A stretch of 64,000 nucleotides of DNA from Succinivibrionaceae bacterium (GTDB lineage Bacteria; Pseudomonadota; Gammaproteobacteria; Enterobacterales; Succinivibrionaceae): assembly GCA_019420905.1 (NCBI GenBank), contig JAHZGH010000009.1, positions 1-64,000 of the forward strand, written 5' to 3'. A program made the translations under genes and the position numbers. Shown one piece after another: positions 16,455 to 25,366 of this stretch. The stretch's first letter is position 1, and each line of letters starts with the position of its first letter. The notes beneath the pieces were generated by a model that was not told the origin of the DNA, ran no database searches, and worked only from the letters and a program-made list of their open reading frames with translations.

Positions 16455-19400
16455 ATGTCTCAAAAAGAATCTGAAATCGAAGAAAAGCTTATAAATCAGC
16501 TTATAACTGGAGCATCTCAGTGGAATTATAGAGAAGATCTTCATACAGAAGACGATCTTTGGAAGAATATCAGAGAAAAATTAGATGCAAACAATATAGC
16601 TAAGCTTCAGGGCGTAAAGCTTACTGATTCTGAGATGAATCAGGTCAAAGAATTTATTAGAACCCAGGGAGAAAGCCCTTATAAAGCAGCTGTATGGTTA
16701 GCAGGCGAGCGCGGTTTAGCACAAATACCTTTAAAAAGAGATGATGCAAGCTTAGGTGAAATATATCTTGATGCCATAAATAACAGAGAAATTGCAGGCG
16801 GACATTCATCTTATGAGGTTATCAATCAATATGTTTCATTTAAAACCGATCCTGAGGATAGAGACAGACGCTTTGATGTTACCCTTTTAATTAACGGCTT
16901 CCCTTTAATTCATATAGAGCTTAAGAATCAGGATCATAGTTATATTGAAGCTTTTAACCAAATCAAAAAGTATATTGGAGAGGGTAAGTTCTCAGGCTTA
17001 TTTGGTTTGGTTCAAATGTTTGTAATTTCAAACGGAACTGATACTAAATATATTGCTGCAGCTACTCACGATAAGTTTAATGAAAAGTTTTTAGCATCTT
17101 GGGTAAATAAGAATAACGAGCGCGTAGATAATTATCTTGATTTTGCAAGAGAAGCTTTGAATATTCCTCAGGCTCACTTAATGGTTGGAAGATATTGCGT
17201 TATAGATGCAAATGAAAAGAAAATTATTCTTTTAAGACCGTATCAGATACATGCTATTGAAGCTGTAAAGGAAGCTTCAAAAAGACATGAGTCAGGCTAT
17301 ATTTGGCATACCACAGGTTCTGGAAAAACAATTACTTCCTTTAATGTTACACGCAATCTTCTGGAAATTCCGGAAATTGACAAGTCTGTTTTTCTGATTG
17401 ACAGAAAAGATCTTGATCAGCAGACAACTTTAAGCTTTCAGAGCTATGCTCAAAATACCGGCGATATTATTGAAAATACAAATAATACTACTGCCCTTGA
17501 AAAGAGCTTAAGCAGTAAAGATCGCGTTGTTATCGTTGCAACCCGTCAAAAGCTTGACTGCCTGATGGATAAATGTAATAGGGCTTTAGAGGCTAATAAT
17601 CCTAATTCTTATTACTATAAGCTTACGCAAAAGATAAAAGCCAAAAATATAGCTTTTGTAGTCGATGAATGTCATAGAGCTATCAGCTCTGCAGCTAAAG
17701 ATTCCATCTCCAAATTCTTTAATAATCCAAAGAAAACAGCCTTATGGTACGGCTTTACGGGAACTCCGATTTTTGATGAGAATAAGAAAGCAGCTGTTGG
17801 CAATGCTGCGCGTACTACTGAAAAGCAGTATGGCAGATGTCTTCATAAGTACACAATTAAAGAGGCTCTTCATGATAAAGCTGTGCTGGGCTTTAAAGTC
17901 CAGAGCTCCGGCTTCTCCTCTCAGGAGCTGGAAATTATAGCTGACTCTTTAGGAGTAAAGCTTCCTAAAGGGGAAATCGATTCTTCAAACAGAAGAGAGG
18001 TAGAAGCTCAAATTCTGGATACCTACAAGAAGAAAACAGGGAAAGACTTCTATGACAACGAAAAGCATCGTGAAGCGGTTATAAATTTCATCTGCAATAA
18101 ATCTTTAGCTTTACTAAATCTTACGGCTCCTAAAGGCGAGGCTTTTGCCGGCATACTTACATGTCAAAGCATTGCCATTGCTCAAAAATATTATAGAGAG
18201 ATTAAGAATTTTATTAAGGCAGGTAAGGTTAAAGAGTCCATCAAAAGATATGTGCCTGATTTTCCTAGGATAGCTATTACTTACTCTGTCGGAGAAAATG
18301 AAGATGCCTCTGAAGTAAATCAAGTCATGATGAAGGAGGCTTTGGCAGATTACAATGCCATGTTTGACACTAACTATTCGCTTGAAAATATTAGTGCCTA
18401 TAACACCGATCTCAATGACAGGCTTGCCAGGAAAAAGGGCAAATACAAAATAAGAAAAAATCAGGTTGATATTGTCATTGTTGTTGACAGATTACTGACA
18501 GGTTTCGACGGTCCATGCATTTCAACCTTGTTTATAGATAGACCTCCTATGAGTCCTCAAGGACTGGTTCAGGCATTTTCCAGAACTAATCGTTTATTTA
18601 CAGACAAGAAATCTTGGGGAAATGTAATAACCTTCCAGATGCCGGCAATTTTCAAGCAGGCATATGAGAATGCTTTGAGTCTGTATTCAGACGGAGGCGG
18701 AACCTCTGTTTTAGCTCCTTCCTATAAAGAAGCCAAAGATAATCTTACTCTTGCGCTGCATCAGCTTAAGAGTGAATTTCTCGATCCTAAGAAGATTGAT
18801 ATCAATGCTTCAGATGCCGAGCTTAAATTATTCGTCAAGCTCTATCAAACCTTTGACCGAGCCTTTAATGCTATTAAGACATATGAGGAGTGGGATGAAG
18901 AAAATACTGTCTTAAATCAGGGAGAGGATAACGAGGTAATCATAAATATTGTCGGATATGAGCTGTCAAAGACAGATTTTGATAATTATATCGGCAAGTA
19001 CAACAATGCAATCTCTGAGCTTAAGCGCAGACGAGCTGAAGAAAATATTGAGACCGTTGATATTGACATAAGCTATGAGCTTGAAACGGTAAGTCAGGAT
19101 GAAGTCAATTACGACTATCTTATTTCGCTTATGCAAAAGTATGTCGCTCAGGATGATGACAGCATTGTTGAGCAGATTAACGATCCTGCAATTGAGCAGT
19201 ATATTCAGGGAATCTGCGAAAGAAATCCTAAGCTCGGTCAGATTATCAAAGGCGTTTGGGATGAAATCAAGACATATCCTTTATCTTTCAAAGGCAAGCA
19301 GGTAGTTGTTGTTATCAATGAAAGAATTGAAGACATCATAATGAAAAAGATAAACGTCTTTTGCGAGGAATGGTGCGTAGAAAAGACAGATATGATTTAT

Positions 19401-19580
19401 TACTCAAAATTCTACAACCCGTCAGCAAAGTTAGAAATCAGGAATATGAATAAGTTTTGCTACTTTGATGCTTATCGTGAGAAGAATCCCAAGATATCAA
19501 AGCTAAGGTATCACAAAACAGTAAGAGAGCTGGCAGAACAGATTATTACTGAAGAAATTCTACCTTTACGCAACAGATAA
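16455..19580 (+). CDS. hsdR: Type I restriction enzyme, nuclease/translocase subunit
   Basis: HsdR translocates and cuts unmodified DNA. The 1041-residue protein has an N-terminal PD-ExK nuclease (FDVTLLINGFPLIHIELKNQ, about residues 138-158, giving the D and ExK-type residues). The SF2 motor follows, with Walker A in HTTGSGKTITSF (about 285-297), motif II in VVDECHRA (about 400), motif III in GFTGTPIF, motif V around VDIVIVVDRLLTGFD and motif VI in QAFSRTNRL. A helical C-terminal region for complex assembly completes it. The length is typical. It belongs to the hsdM-hsdS locus despite the 146-base gap. If HsdM is inactive, an active HsdR would be harmless only if it cannot assemble. Confidence 0.94.
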   Translation: MSQKESEIEEKLINQLITGASQWNYREDLHTEDDLWKNIREKLDANNIAKLQGVKLTDSEMNQVKEFIRTQGESPYKAAVWLAGERGLAQIPLKRDDASLGEIYLDAINNREIAGGHSSYEVINQYVSFKTDPEDRDRRFDVTLLINGFPLIHIELKNQDHSYIEAFNQIKKYIGEGKFSGLFGLVQMFVISNGTDTKYIAAATHDKFNEKFLASWVNKNNERVDNYLDFAREALNIPQAHLMVGRYCVIDANEKKIILLRPYQIHAIEAVKEASKRHESGYIWHTTGSGKTITSFNVTRNLLEIPEIDKSVFLIDRKDLDQQTTLSFQSYAQNTGDIIENTNNTTALEKSLSSKDRVVIVATRQKLDCLMDKCNRALEANNPNSYYYKLTQKIKAKNIAFVVDECHRAISSAAKDSISKFFNNPKKTALWYGFTGTPIFDENKKAAVGNAARTTEKQYGRCLHKYTIKEALHDKAVLGFKVQSSGFSSQELEIIADSLGVKLPKGEIDSSNRREVEAQILDTYKKKTGKDFYDNEKHREAVINFICNKSLALLNLTAPKGEAFAGILTCQSIAIAQKYYREIKNFIKAGKVKESIKRYVPDFPRIAITYSVGENEDASEVNQVMMKEALADYNAMFDTNYSLENISAYNTDLNDRLARKKGKYKIRKNQVDIVIVVDRLLTGFDGPCISTLFIDRPPMSPQGLVQAFSRTNRLFTDKKSWGNVITFQMPAIFKQAYENALSLYSDGGGTSVLAPSYKEAKDNLTLALHQLKSEFLDPKKIDINASDAELKLFVKLYQTFDRAFNAIKTYEEWDEENTVLNQGEDNEVIINIVGYELSKTDFDNYIGKYNNAISELKRRRAEENIETVDIDISYELETVSQDEVNYDYLISLMQKYVAQDDDSIVEQINDPAIEQYIQGICERNPKLGQIIKGVWDEIKTYPLSFKGKQVVVVINERIEDIIMKKINVFCEEWCVEKTDMIYYSKFYNPSAKLEIRNMNKFCYFDAYREKNPKISKLRYHKTVRELAEQIITEEILPLRNR

Positions 19581-19607
19581 AAACAAAAGAGGTAAAAAAA
19601 TAATAGT

Positions 19608-20687
19608 ATGTCTGATAATGCAAATGAGAATCAAACAGAGAAAAGAAGTTATACCAGAAGAAGATCTTATTTTTCATATGGCAATGGCAAGCCGTATCAT
19701 GCCTTTTCTGTTTTATTTTACGATCCAAAGGAGCTTGAGCTTGTAAAAAATGAATCTGCTGAAAGCTTAGATGCAGAAGAGGATGAGTTAGCTCAGGAAT
19801 TATCAGGTGCATCAGAAGAAAATAAAGCTGCAGATACTGCTGACGGTTCTGCCTCTGATGAAGGATACAGAAATAAAAAGGTTCAAGATACTGATTTTCA
19901 AAAGCTTAAGGCTATCTTTGACAGCTCTCCTTTAAAGAAAAGCATAAAGGATTTAGGCGTTCTGAATTCGGGTATACCAAACAGCAAAATCAGATTCTTT
20001 AAAGACAGTATTGCCAGCAGCTTTGAGGTACTTCAATTTAAGGATGATGAGCCGTTACCCGAGGTAAGCAAAGACTGGGATTACATGCTCTGTAAGATTT
20101 TTGATTCATTCTTTTTGGTCACTAAGCTTGCCCTTGATCAAGCAGATCCAAACCTTAAGGTCGGCAATGGCGAGGTAAAGTTTTTTGGCTGCACCTCTAA
20201 GGATTGTGCTTTGCCAAAGAACAGCGGCTTAAAGCTTACAAGTGAAAATGTATACGAGGACTTTTCTCATAAAATTGTACTTGGCAACAGATCTATTTTT
20301 GTCGGCGGAAAGGGCTGTTCTAAGATTTTAACTAGAGTTTTAATGTTATATCTGCTTGCTCAGGCTTATTTAAAGCAAATGGAAAAATATGCCGATGAAA
20401 TCACTTTAGGTGCAGAAAAGGCTAAAAATTCCTATCGCCAGATGCTGAAGTTTAATATCAATTACTTTTATAAGGTTCCTTTTAAGGCAAGCAGAATTCA
20501 GCAGACTGGGGATTATTGGAAGACCATATATGATTTCTATGCCGTAGATAAAGTAAAGGAAGAAATGTTTAACAAGGTGCAAAGCTATGCTATGGAGGTT
20601 AACAGCAAAAACAGCTTCTTCTGGTCAACCTTGCTGAGCGTTTTGGCTGTATTTGTTTCAGTTGTGGCTCTTTTTGTCACATTGTAG
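19608..20687 (+). CDS. Unknown tail-anchored protein next to hsdR
   Basis: I do not recognise this 359-residue protein. It starts 27 bases after hsdR. A basic N-terminus with a Tyr/Arg-rich stretch (KRSYTRRRSYFSYGNGKPYHAF) is followed by an acidic, low-complexity linker (about residues 48-85). A folded, Lys-rich middle has two Cys in FFGCTSKDCALP, and a single strong membrane helix lies at the extreme C-terminus (about 335-357: FFWSTLLSVLAVFVSVVALFV). That suggests a tail-anchored protein with most of its mass in the cytoplasm. No enzyme motif is visible. Its position suggests co-transcription with the restriction genes, either as an accessory part or as an unrelated defence-region passenger. 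Confidence 0.7.
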   Translation: MSDNANENQTEKRSYTRRRSYFSYGNGKPYHAFSVLFYDPKELELVKNESAESLDAEEDELAQELSGASEENKAADTADGSASDEGYRNKKVQDTDFQKLKAIFDSSPLKKSIKDLGVLNSGIPNSKIRFFKDSIASSFEVLQFKDDEPLPEVSKDWDYMLCKIFDSFFLVTKLALDQADPNLKVGNGEVKFFGCTSKDCALPKNSGLKLTSENVYEDFSHKIVLGNRSIFVGGKGCSKILTRVLMLYLLAQAYLKQMEKYADEITLGAEKAKNSYRQMLKFNINYFYKVPFKASRIQQTGDYWKTIYDFYAVDKVKEEMFNKVQSYAMEVNSKNSFFWSTLLSVLAVFVSVVALFVTL

Positions 20688-20714
20688 CTTAATTCTTATT
20701 TTTTAATATGCAAT

Positions 20715-20750
20715 AAAAGCTGTAAAAGCAAAACTTTTACAGCTTTTGCA
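20715..20750 (+). terminator. Terminator closing the hsd transcript
   Basis: A perfect 14-bp stem (20715-20728 with 20734-20747, arm AAAAGCTGTAAAAG) with a five-base loop starts 28 bases after the stop of the tail-anchored gene. The T-run is within the right arm rather than after it. Confidence 0.7.
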
Positions 20751-20927
20751 GTGAGCTTATAAGAGTAAATAATTCATTTTCTTATTGTTAATCAGTCAGT
20801 AAATAAAATAATAAGGTTTTATTTTATTTAGTAAATGTCTATACATATAGTAAATAATTTTTAAGTAAAAAGGCTAAAGTCTTTTGCTTATGATTTGGTG
20901 ATTATTTTTTAATTAGAGGCTTATTTT

Positions 20928-21305
20928 ATGTCAGTAACAATTAAAAAAAAGTATGGCGGTTCAATTGCTGATTCATGGTTCTATAATGGTGAAAGTTTAA
21001 AGAAAGGTCTTGGGGCTTCAAAGGATACATGGACCTTTGATGGAAGAACATTAAGAAAATTGGTCGGTTCTGTAAATGATATGTGGACTTTTGATGGCAG
21101 AACTTTAAGAAAGCTTACAGGATCTGTAAGAGATGAATGGGTGTTTGACGGAAGAGTTTTGAAAAAGAAGGTCGGTTCTGGAGATGAATGGGTCTATGAT
21201 GGCGTATCTATACAGAAAAAGACAGGACCTTCAGCGGATGATTGGGTAATGGATGGTCAGGTTCCTATTATTGTACTTGCAGTTGTTATTGGAATAATAG
21301 ATTGA
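20928..21305 (+). CDS. Small protein of six 18-residue Trp/Asp-Gly repeats
   Basis: The 125-residue protein is built from six near-identical units of about 18 residues with the pattern D-x-W-x-F-D-G-R-x-L-x-K-x-x-G-S. The repeat Trp residues are W17, W35, W53, W71, W88 and W106. The regular spacing suggests a small closed beta structure. The chain ends in a hydrophobic tail (VPIIVLAVVIGIID) that could insert in a membrane or pack against a partner. I recall similar uncharacterised repeat proteins ending in a VP-hydrophobic tail, but no function. It has no signal peptide. It stands alone between two terminators, upstream of the KAP NTPase gene by 404 bases, in a defence-like region. Confidence 0.72.
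   Translation: MSVTIKKKYGGSIADSWFYNGESLKKGLGASKDTWTFDGRTLRKLVGSVNDMWTFDGRTLRKLTGSVRDEWVFDGRVLKKKVGSGDEWVYDGVSIQKKTGPSADDWVMDGQVPIIVLAVVIGIID
20970..21260 (+). repeat. In-frame tandem repeats of about 54 bases
   Basis: Six imperfect direct repeats of about 54 bases encode the 18-residue units of the small repeat protein. The second and third copies are most alike (both encode WTFDGRTLRKL), a sign of recent duplication or conversion within the gene. Such arrays can change copy number by slippage. Confidence 0.75.
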
Positions 21306-21345
21306 TATTTATAAACATACTAGGCAAGTAAAAAATAGCTTGAAT

Positions 21346-21393
21346 CTTCAACTAAAAAATAATTGTAAATTTATGAAGTTTAGTTGGCTGAAG
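21346..21393 (+). other. Imperfect stem-loop after the repeat-protein gene
   Basis: CAACTAAA (21349-21356) pairs with TTTAGTTG (21379-21386), extended past a bulge by CTT/AAG (21346-21348 with 21391-21393). It lies immediately before a clearer terminator and could be part of a tandem termination region. Confidence 0.35.
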
Positions 21394-21396
21394 AGC

Positions 21397-21446
21397 AAGA
21401 GTGAATTAATTTAAGTATAAAAATTTAGTTCACTCTTAGTTTTATT
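21397..21446 (+). terminator. Terminator of the repeat-protein gene
   Basis: A 9-bp stem AAGAGTGAA (21397-21405) with TTCACTCTT (21429-21437), extended inward by four more pairs, is followed by the T-rich AGTTTTATTTT. It closes the 20928-21305 gene. The 260 bases between it and the KAP gene are AT-rich; I see no other element there. Confidence 0.7.
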
Positions 21447-21709
21447 TTAGAGCTTAGCTGTCTTGTGTTAAAAAAAGATATATTAATTGATAAGCTATAT
21501 AAAAATATATTGTATAACAATATGTTAATGATAATATAAAAGACTTTTATATGAATTAGCCTAAATTTTCTTGAGGAATATATATTTGGTTAGCCTATAT
21601 AGTTAGCTATCACAATTTTTTATGATTCTATAGTATAGAATATTTACTTTAAAGATTAATTGATTTAAAACAGTTATTAAAAATAAACTTATTTTTATTT
21701 ATTGTAGTT

Positions 21710-23773
21710 ATGTCAAATACAATTCAGAACTTAGATAAATATTCAAATATTGTAGATATTCCATTATCCGGAGATCAGCAGGATTTATTAGGTGTCGACA
21801 GATATGTAAATGCATTAGCAAGATTCATTCAAAGAGCTAAAACGCCTTCGACCTTGTCTATTCAGGGAGAATGGGGCAGCGGCAAGACCTCTCTTATGAA
21901 TCAAATCCATCAGAAGCTGTGTAAGCAGGAATCTAATGATAGTAAGCCTTATCGCGGTGTATGGCTTAATATTTGGAAGCTCTCCTTAATGCATACTCCT
22001 GAGCAAACTCTAGCTCAGGTAATAAATGAAATTACAAAGCAAATTTTAGAAATACTTGAGCATGAGTATGGTGGATATAAAGACGAGAGATCTGATTTTT
22101 GGAATCAGGTTGATTTTAAGAAAGTCGGAAAGAGTGCGCTCAAGGCTCTTTTTAAAGGAGCAGTAAATTTAGGGGCAACCTATGTAGGAGCTGGTCCTAT
22201 TGTTAATGCCGAGAATTCCTCAGAACCTAAAGAAAAAACTATTACCAGCATTCCTGATTTGCAGAATTCGATGGAAGCAGTAATTCAGTATTGCTGGAGA
22301 AAAGATCGAGAAAAAAAGCCTAATGCCAAAGGATTTTTATTTTTTATTGATGATTTAGATAGGCTTGATCCTACAGTTGCTGTCAGTGTATTGGAGCTTT
22401 TGAAAAATGTATTTGAAGTTGAACACTGCGTGTTTATTTTGGCAATTGATTATGAAGTTGTAGTAAGAGGATTGATCCCTAAGTTTGGTGAATTTAACGA
22501 TAAAACTGAACGTCAGTTCCGCTCATTTTTCGATAAGATTATACAGCTGCCGTTTAATATGCCGGTTCAGAGCTATGATACTAAGAGCTATGTAACTAAT
22601 GCTTTGAATAATATTGATTATTTTACAAGTGAAGAGCTGGATCAATTAACTAATATCGTTGAGTATGATTATGATTTTTCTCAAGATTTAGAAGAGGATG
22701 ATATAAAAACAGAAGAGGTCTCTGAAGATGATTATTTGACGGTTGCGGAAGTCGCTGTAGAGCTTTTAAAGCTTTCGGTTGGCTCTAATCCTCGCTCAAT
22801 GATTCGTCTTGTAAATTCGTTGTCTTTAAACCAGATTATGTGGGAAGATGCTGATAATGAATCTTCTGAAAAAATAAAATTAACTGTAGAAGAAAAGCTT
22901 ATCAATCTTGGATTTACCTGTATTCAGATTTCCTACGGCTCAATTTATACACTTATAAACAATAATCCATGCTTCTTTAAATGGGATGAGGCATTTGCAG
23001 AGCAATCGCGCTTGAGTCAATTGTCAGCGCAGGATCAGAAAGAACTTGAACTATCTAAGGAAAAAATTTCATCCTGGCAGATAGTGATCAGGCGAGCTGT
23101 ACAAAATAATATCTATATGCGTCAGCATAGACGCAATATTGAAAAGCTTTTGCTGCTTATAGCAAAACTTGCAGTAGGCACAGATTTAAATAATATTTCT
23201 GCAAATGAAAACAATCTAAAAAAGCTTGAGGATAAATTTTATGATTTGCTTAGCTTCTCTGCAGTAACAGATGCCGGTGTATCTACAATCCAAAGTGAGC
23301 GAAGAGCTGAGAATAGGAAAAGAAAGTTTGCTTATGCAGATTTTCAAAGTGCTTTTTATAAGTATGGTTTTTCAAAGGCTGAAATGAAGCAGGAATTTTC
23401 ACAGCGAAAGGTTAGCCAAGAATCTTATATGAATTTTGGTATAGGCTTGCATGGCATTTATCTTACTTTAAGTATAAGTCCTACCAAAAATAAGATAAGC
23501 GTATGCATTTATATAAATGAAAATATAAACTTATATCGCAGATTATTTGCTTATAAAGATCAGATTGAAGAAAGGTGCGGCATGAAATTTGCCTGGTATG
23601 AGCTTTTATCTCGTGCAAAAAGAGCAAAAAGTAAAATTGAAATAACAAAAGAGTGTGATTTAAAAAGTAATTTTCCAGATAATATGGGCTCTTATTTTGA
23701 TTGGATATGTAATGTTATGTTAAAGATGAAGCGAGAATTTGTCTTTTATATTAAAAGAGAAAGTTCTAATTAG
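21710..23773 (+). CDS. KAP-family P-loop NTPase
   Basis: KAP NTPases are STAND-like ATPases named after Kidins220, ARMS and PifA; the bacterial PifA excludes phage T7. The 687-residue protein has Walker A in QGEWGSGKTSLMNQI (G53-S61), the KAP motif WLNIWKLS after it, and Walker B in FLFFIDDLDRLDP (D214-D215) followed by VLELLKNVFEVEHCVFILAIDYEVV. A sensor-type region (SFFDKIIQLPFNMP) lies near 285. Between the Walker motifs sits a short hydrophobic insert (about 145-165), possibly membrane-associated. The C-terminal half after about residue 450 is not recognised and may hold the sensor or effector. There is no operon partner on this strand. The start has no good ribosome site but no better one is near. 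Confidence 0.85.
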   Translation: MSNTIQNLDKYSNIVDIPLSGDQQDLLGVDRYVNALARFIQRAKTPSTLSIQGEWGSGKTSLMNQIHQKLCKQESNDSKPYRGVWLNIWKLSLMHTPEQTLAQVINEITKQILEILEHEYGGYKDERSDFWNQVDFKKVGKSALKALFKGAVNLGATYVGAGPIVNAENSSEPKEKTITSIPDLQNSMEAVIQYCWRKDREKKPNAKGFLFFIDDLDRLDPTVAVSVLELLKNVFEVEHCVFILAIDYEVVVRGLIPKFGEFNDKTERQFRSFFDKIIQLPFNMPVQSYDTKSYVTNALNNIDYFTSEELDQLTNIVEYDYDFSQDLEEDDIKTEEVSEDDYLTVAEVAVELLKLSVGSNPRSMIRLVNSLSLNQIMWEDADNESSEKIKLTVEEKLINLGFTCIQISYGSIYTLINNNPCFFKWDEAFAEQSRLSQLSAQDQKELELSKEKISSWQIVIRRAVQNNIYMRQHRRNIEKLLLLIAKLAVGTDLNNISANENNLKKLEDKFYDLLSFSAVTDAGVSTIQSERRAENRKRKFAYADFQSAFYKYGFSKAEMKQEFSQRKVSQESYMNFGIGLHGIYLTLSISPTKNKISVCIYINENINLYRRLFAYKDQIEERCGMKFAWYELLSRAKRAKSKIEITKECDLKSNFPDNMGSYFDWICNVMLKMKREFVFYIKRESSN

Positions 23774-23798
23774 AATAGTTTAGCCAACGCTCTAAAAA

Positions 23799-24830
23799 TT
23801 AAAGATGCTTGTTTAAAAGCAAATCAGAAATGGCTTTGGCAATATCAGAGCCGTTTTTATTTAATTCAAGCCATAGCCAGTTGCCAACCACATTAGCTTC
23901 TAAAAATACAATTCTTCCATCAATAGTCTCTACAAGATCGACAGCAGCGAAATTTATTTTCCAGGATGATATAAGCTTCAGGATTTTTGCTTCAGTGTCC
24001 ATATCTAACTGACAGCTTTCAGTTTTCAAATCATCAACATGTCTAAAATCAGTCAAGGATTTGAGATTTTCTTGGGAATAAATTCGATAGGAAAAAATCT
24101 TATTGCCAACAACTGTTACTCTAAGCTCTGATTTTTTTAAGAGTTCTTCTTGAAAAAGAGCCGGGGCACAGCCTTGTCCAAAATAATCATTTAGATTATC
24201 AAGATCAGATGCATTTACCTTTGAAGTATAAAAGCCCTTGTATTCATAATCAGTATAGCCGTCAGCTGTAGTAATAAGCTTTTCATCAATTATAGAAATA
24301 TCGCTTAACTGCTTGATTATCATGTGTCCATGATGCTTATTATAGAAAGCTTTGATTTTAGCGGCGTCATTAGTTATCAGGGTATCAGGTACGTACAGTC
24401 CATGCTGTAATGCACAATGATGCTGATAAATCTTATTATCAACTTTATCTTCAATATAAGGATTATTAATCCAGATGCATGATTCAGGCACTAAAGAAAA
24501 GAATCCCCGCAGAGCACAGCGTATTTCTGCTGTAGCAAGCTTCTCTGCAGTGGAGCTTTCATCTTTTGCTTTAGGAAAGTAAAAGCTTCGGCAGAATATC
24601 CCTTCTATATCCTCAGAGGAGATGATATCTCCATTTGGGAAAAGCAGCCGCCCTGATGAGGCTCCTATTTCAATGGATATTTTTTGCCTATGTTCTTCAT
24701 GCTCAACTGAACCATACTCATCAAAAAGATATGCAATATCAAAGCGCTTAACGTCGGCACCGTTTTGTTTTAAATAGTAAAGAACGGCATCGGCGTGTAT
24801 ATCTTCATTTTGTGCAAGTATTATATACAT
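23799..24830 (-). CDS. MvdC/MvdD-like ATP-grasp peptide ligase
   Basis: ATP-grasp enzymes of this group form ester or amide bonds on ribosomal peptides (microviridin-type graspetides). The 343-residue protein has the family's N-terminal pre-ATP-grasp domain (IILAQNEDIHADAVLYYLKQNG), the linker WINNPYIEDKVDNKIYQ, and the ATP-binding loop region HGHMIIKQLSD (near residue 170). FQEELLKKSELRVTVVGNKIFSYRI (near 225-250) follows. The metal/catalytic end is AAVDLVETIDGRIVFLEANVVGNWLWLE (near 295-325), with Glu and Asn in LEAN. The match to MvdC/MvdD is close. It is the last gene of a four-gene operon behind a JAMM protease, starting nine bases after it. The likely substrate is the 86-residue protein encoded upstream, but that is inference. 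Confidence 0.85.
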   Translation of the reverse strand: MYIILAQNEDIHADAVLYYLKQNGADVKRFDIAYLFDEYGSVEHEEHRQKISIEIGASSGRLLFPNGDIISSEDIEGIFCRSFYFPKAKDESSTAEKLATAEIRCALRGFFSLVPESCIWINNPYIEDKVDNKIYQHHCALQHGLYVPDTLITNDAAKIKAFYNKHHGHMIIKQLSDISIIDEKLITTADGYTDYEYKGFYTSKVNASDLDNLNDYFGQGCAPALFQEELLKKSELRVTVVGNKIFSYRIYSQENLKSLTDFRHVDDLKTESCQLDMDTEAKILKLISSWKINFAAVDLVETIDGRIVFLEANVVGNWLWLELNKNGSDIAKAISDLLLNKHL

Positions 24831-24839
24831 TAGTTTTCC

Positions 24840-25346
24840 TTAAGCTTCGCTTATAAGCTTTAGGCCAGCTTCTTTATATACTGAGAATTTAAATTTTAAT
24901 TTTGAGAGAGTTTCTTCATTTATATCAGCAGTGGCGTCTATATTGAAATACTTTTCTATCAGCTGTATAAACTTATAGTAAATAATTGAACTGCAGCCTT
25001 GAAACTGAGAGGCTATTTCCCGAAATTCTAAATAAATCTTTTTATGAATAGCTGTTTTCTTTATAACAAGAATTTTATTTCCGGCAAATAATGCTGCATA
25101 TTGGGCTTTTGAATAGAAAATGCATAAATAGTCATTTAATGAAAACAAAAGTTTGCCGTCAGGATGTGAATGCCAGATAAAATGACTGTCAACTGCTGCG
25201 GCAGAATTTTCATTTCCTTCTTTTATTGAGAAGCTGCCGTCAGAATAAATACAGCCTGAGAACTCATTGTTTTTCCCTGAAACAAGATGCTTTATCCTGA
25301 GTAAAGCATCTTTATAGAGAGATAAGATCTGAAGGTTATCTATCAT
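24840..25346 (-). CDS. JAMM/MPN-motif metalloprotease
   Basis: The 168-residue protein carries a complete JAMM zinc motif: H59-S-H61, seven residues, S69, two residues, D72 (IWHSHPDGKLLFSLND), with E28 (NNEFSGCIY) as the candidate catalytic Glu. JAMM enzymes cleave isopeptide or peptide bonds next to ubiquitin-like or modified chains; bacterial versions act in sulfur-carrier and peptide-tagging systems. Downstream of the motif the chain is less conserved, with a Lys-rich helical end. It lies between the 86-residue small protein and the ATP-grasp ligase in one operon. It therefore probably removes a leader or reverses a ligation. I know of no characterised system with this exact composition. 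Confidence 0.75.
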   Translation of the reverse strand: MIDNLQILSLYKDALLRIKHLVSGKNNEFSGCIYSDGSFSIKEGNENSAAAVDSHFIWHSHPDGKLLFSLNDYLCIFYSKAQYAALFAGNKILVIKKTAIHKKIYLEFREIASQFQGCSSIIYYKFIQLIEKYFNIDATADINEETLSKLKFKFSVYKEAGLKLISEA

Positions 25347-25366
25347 TATTGACTATATCAAAGATA

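Noticed and set aside
20970..21260. The 54-base repeats as a CRISPR array or minisatellite outside a gene.
   Set aside because: Repeats are contiguous, in frame and encode a regular protein pattern; there are no spacers or cas genes.
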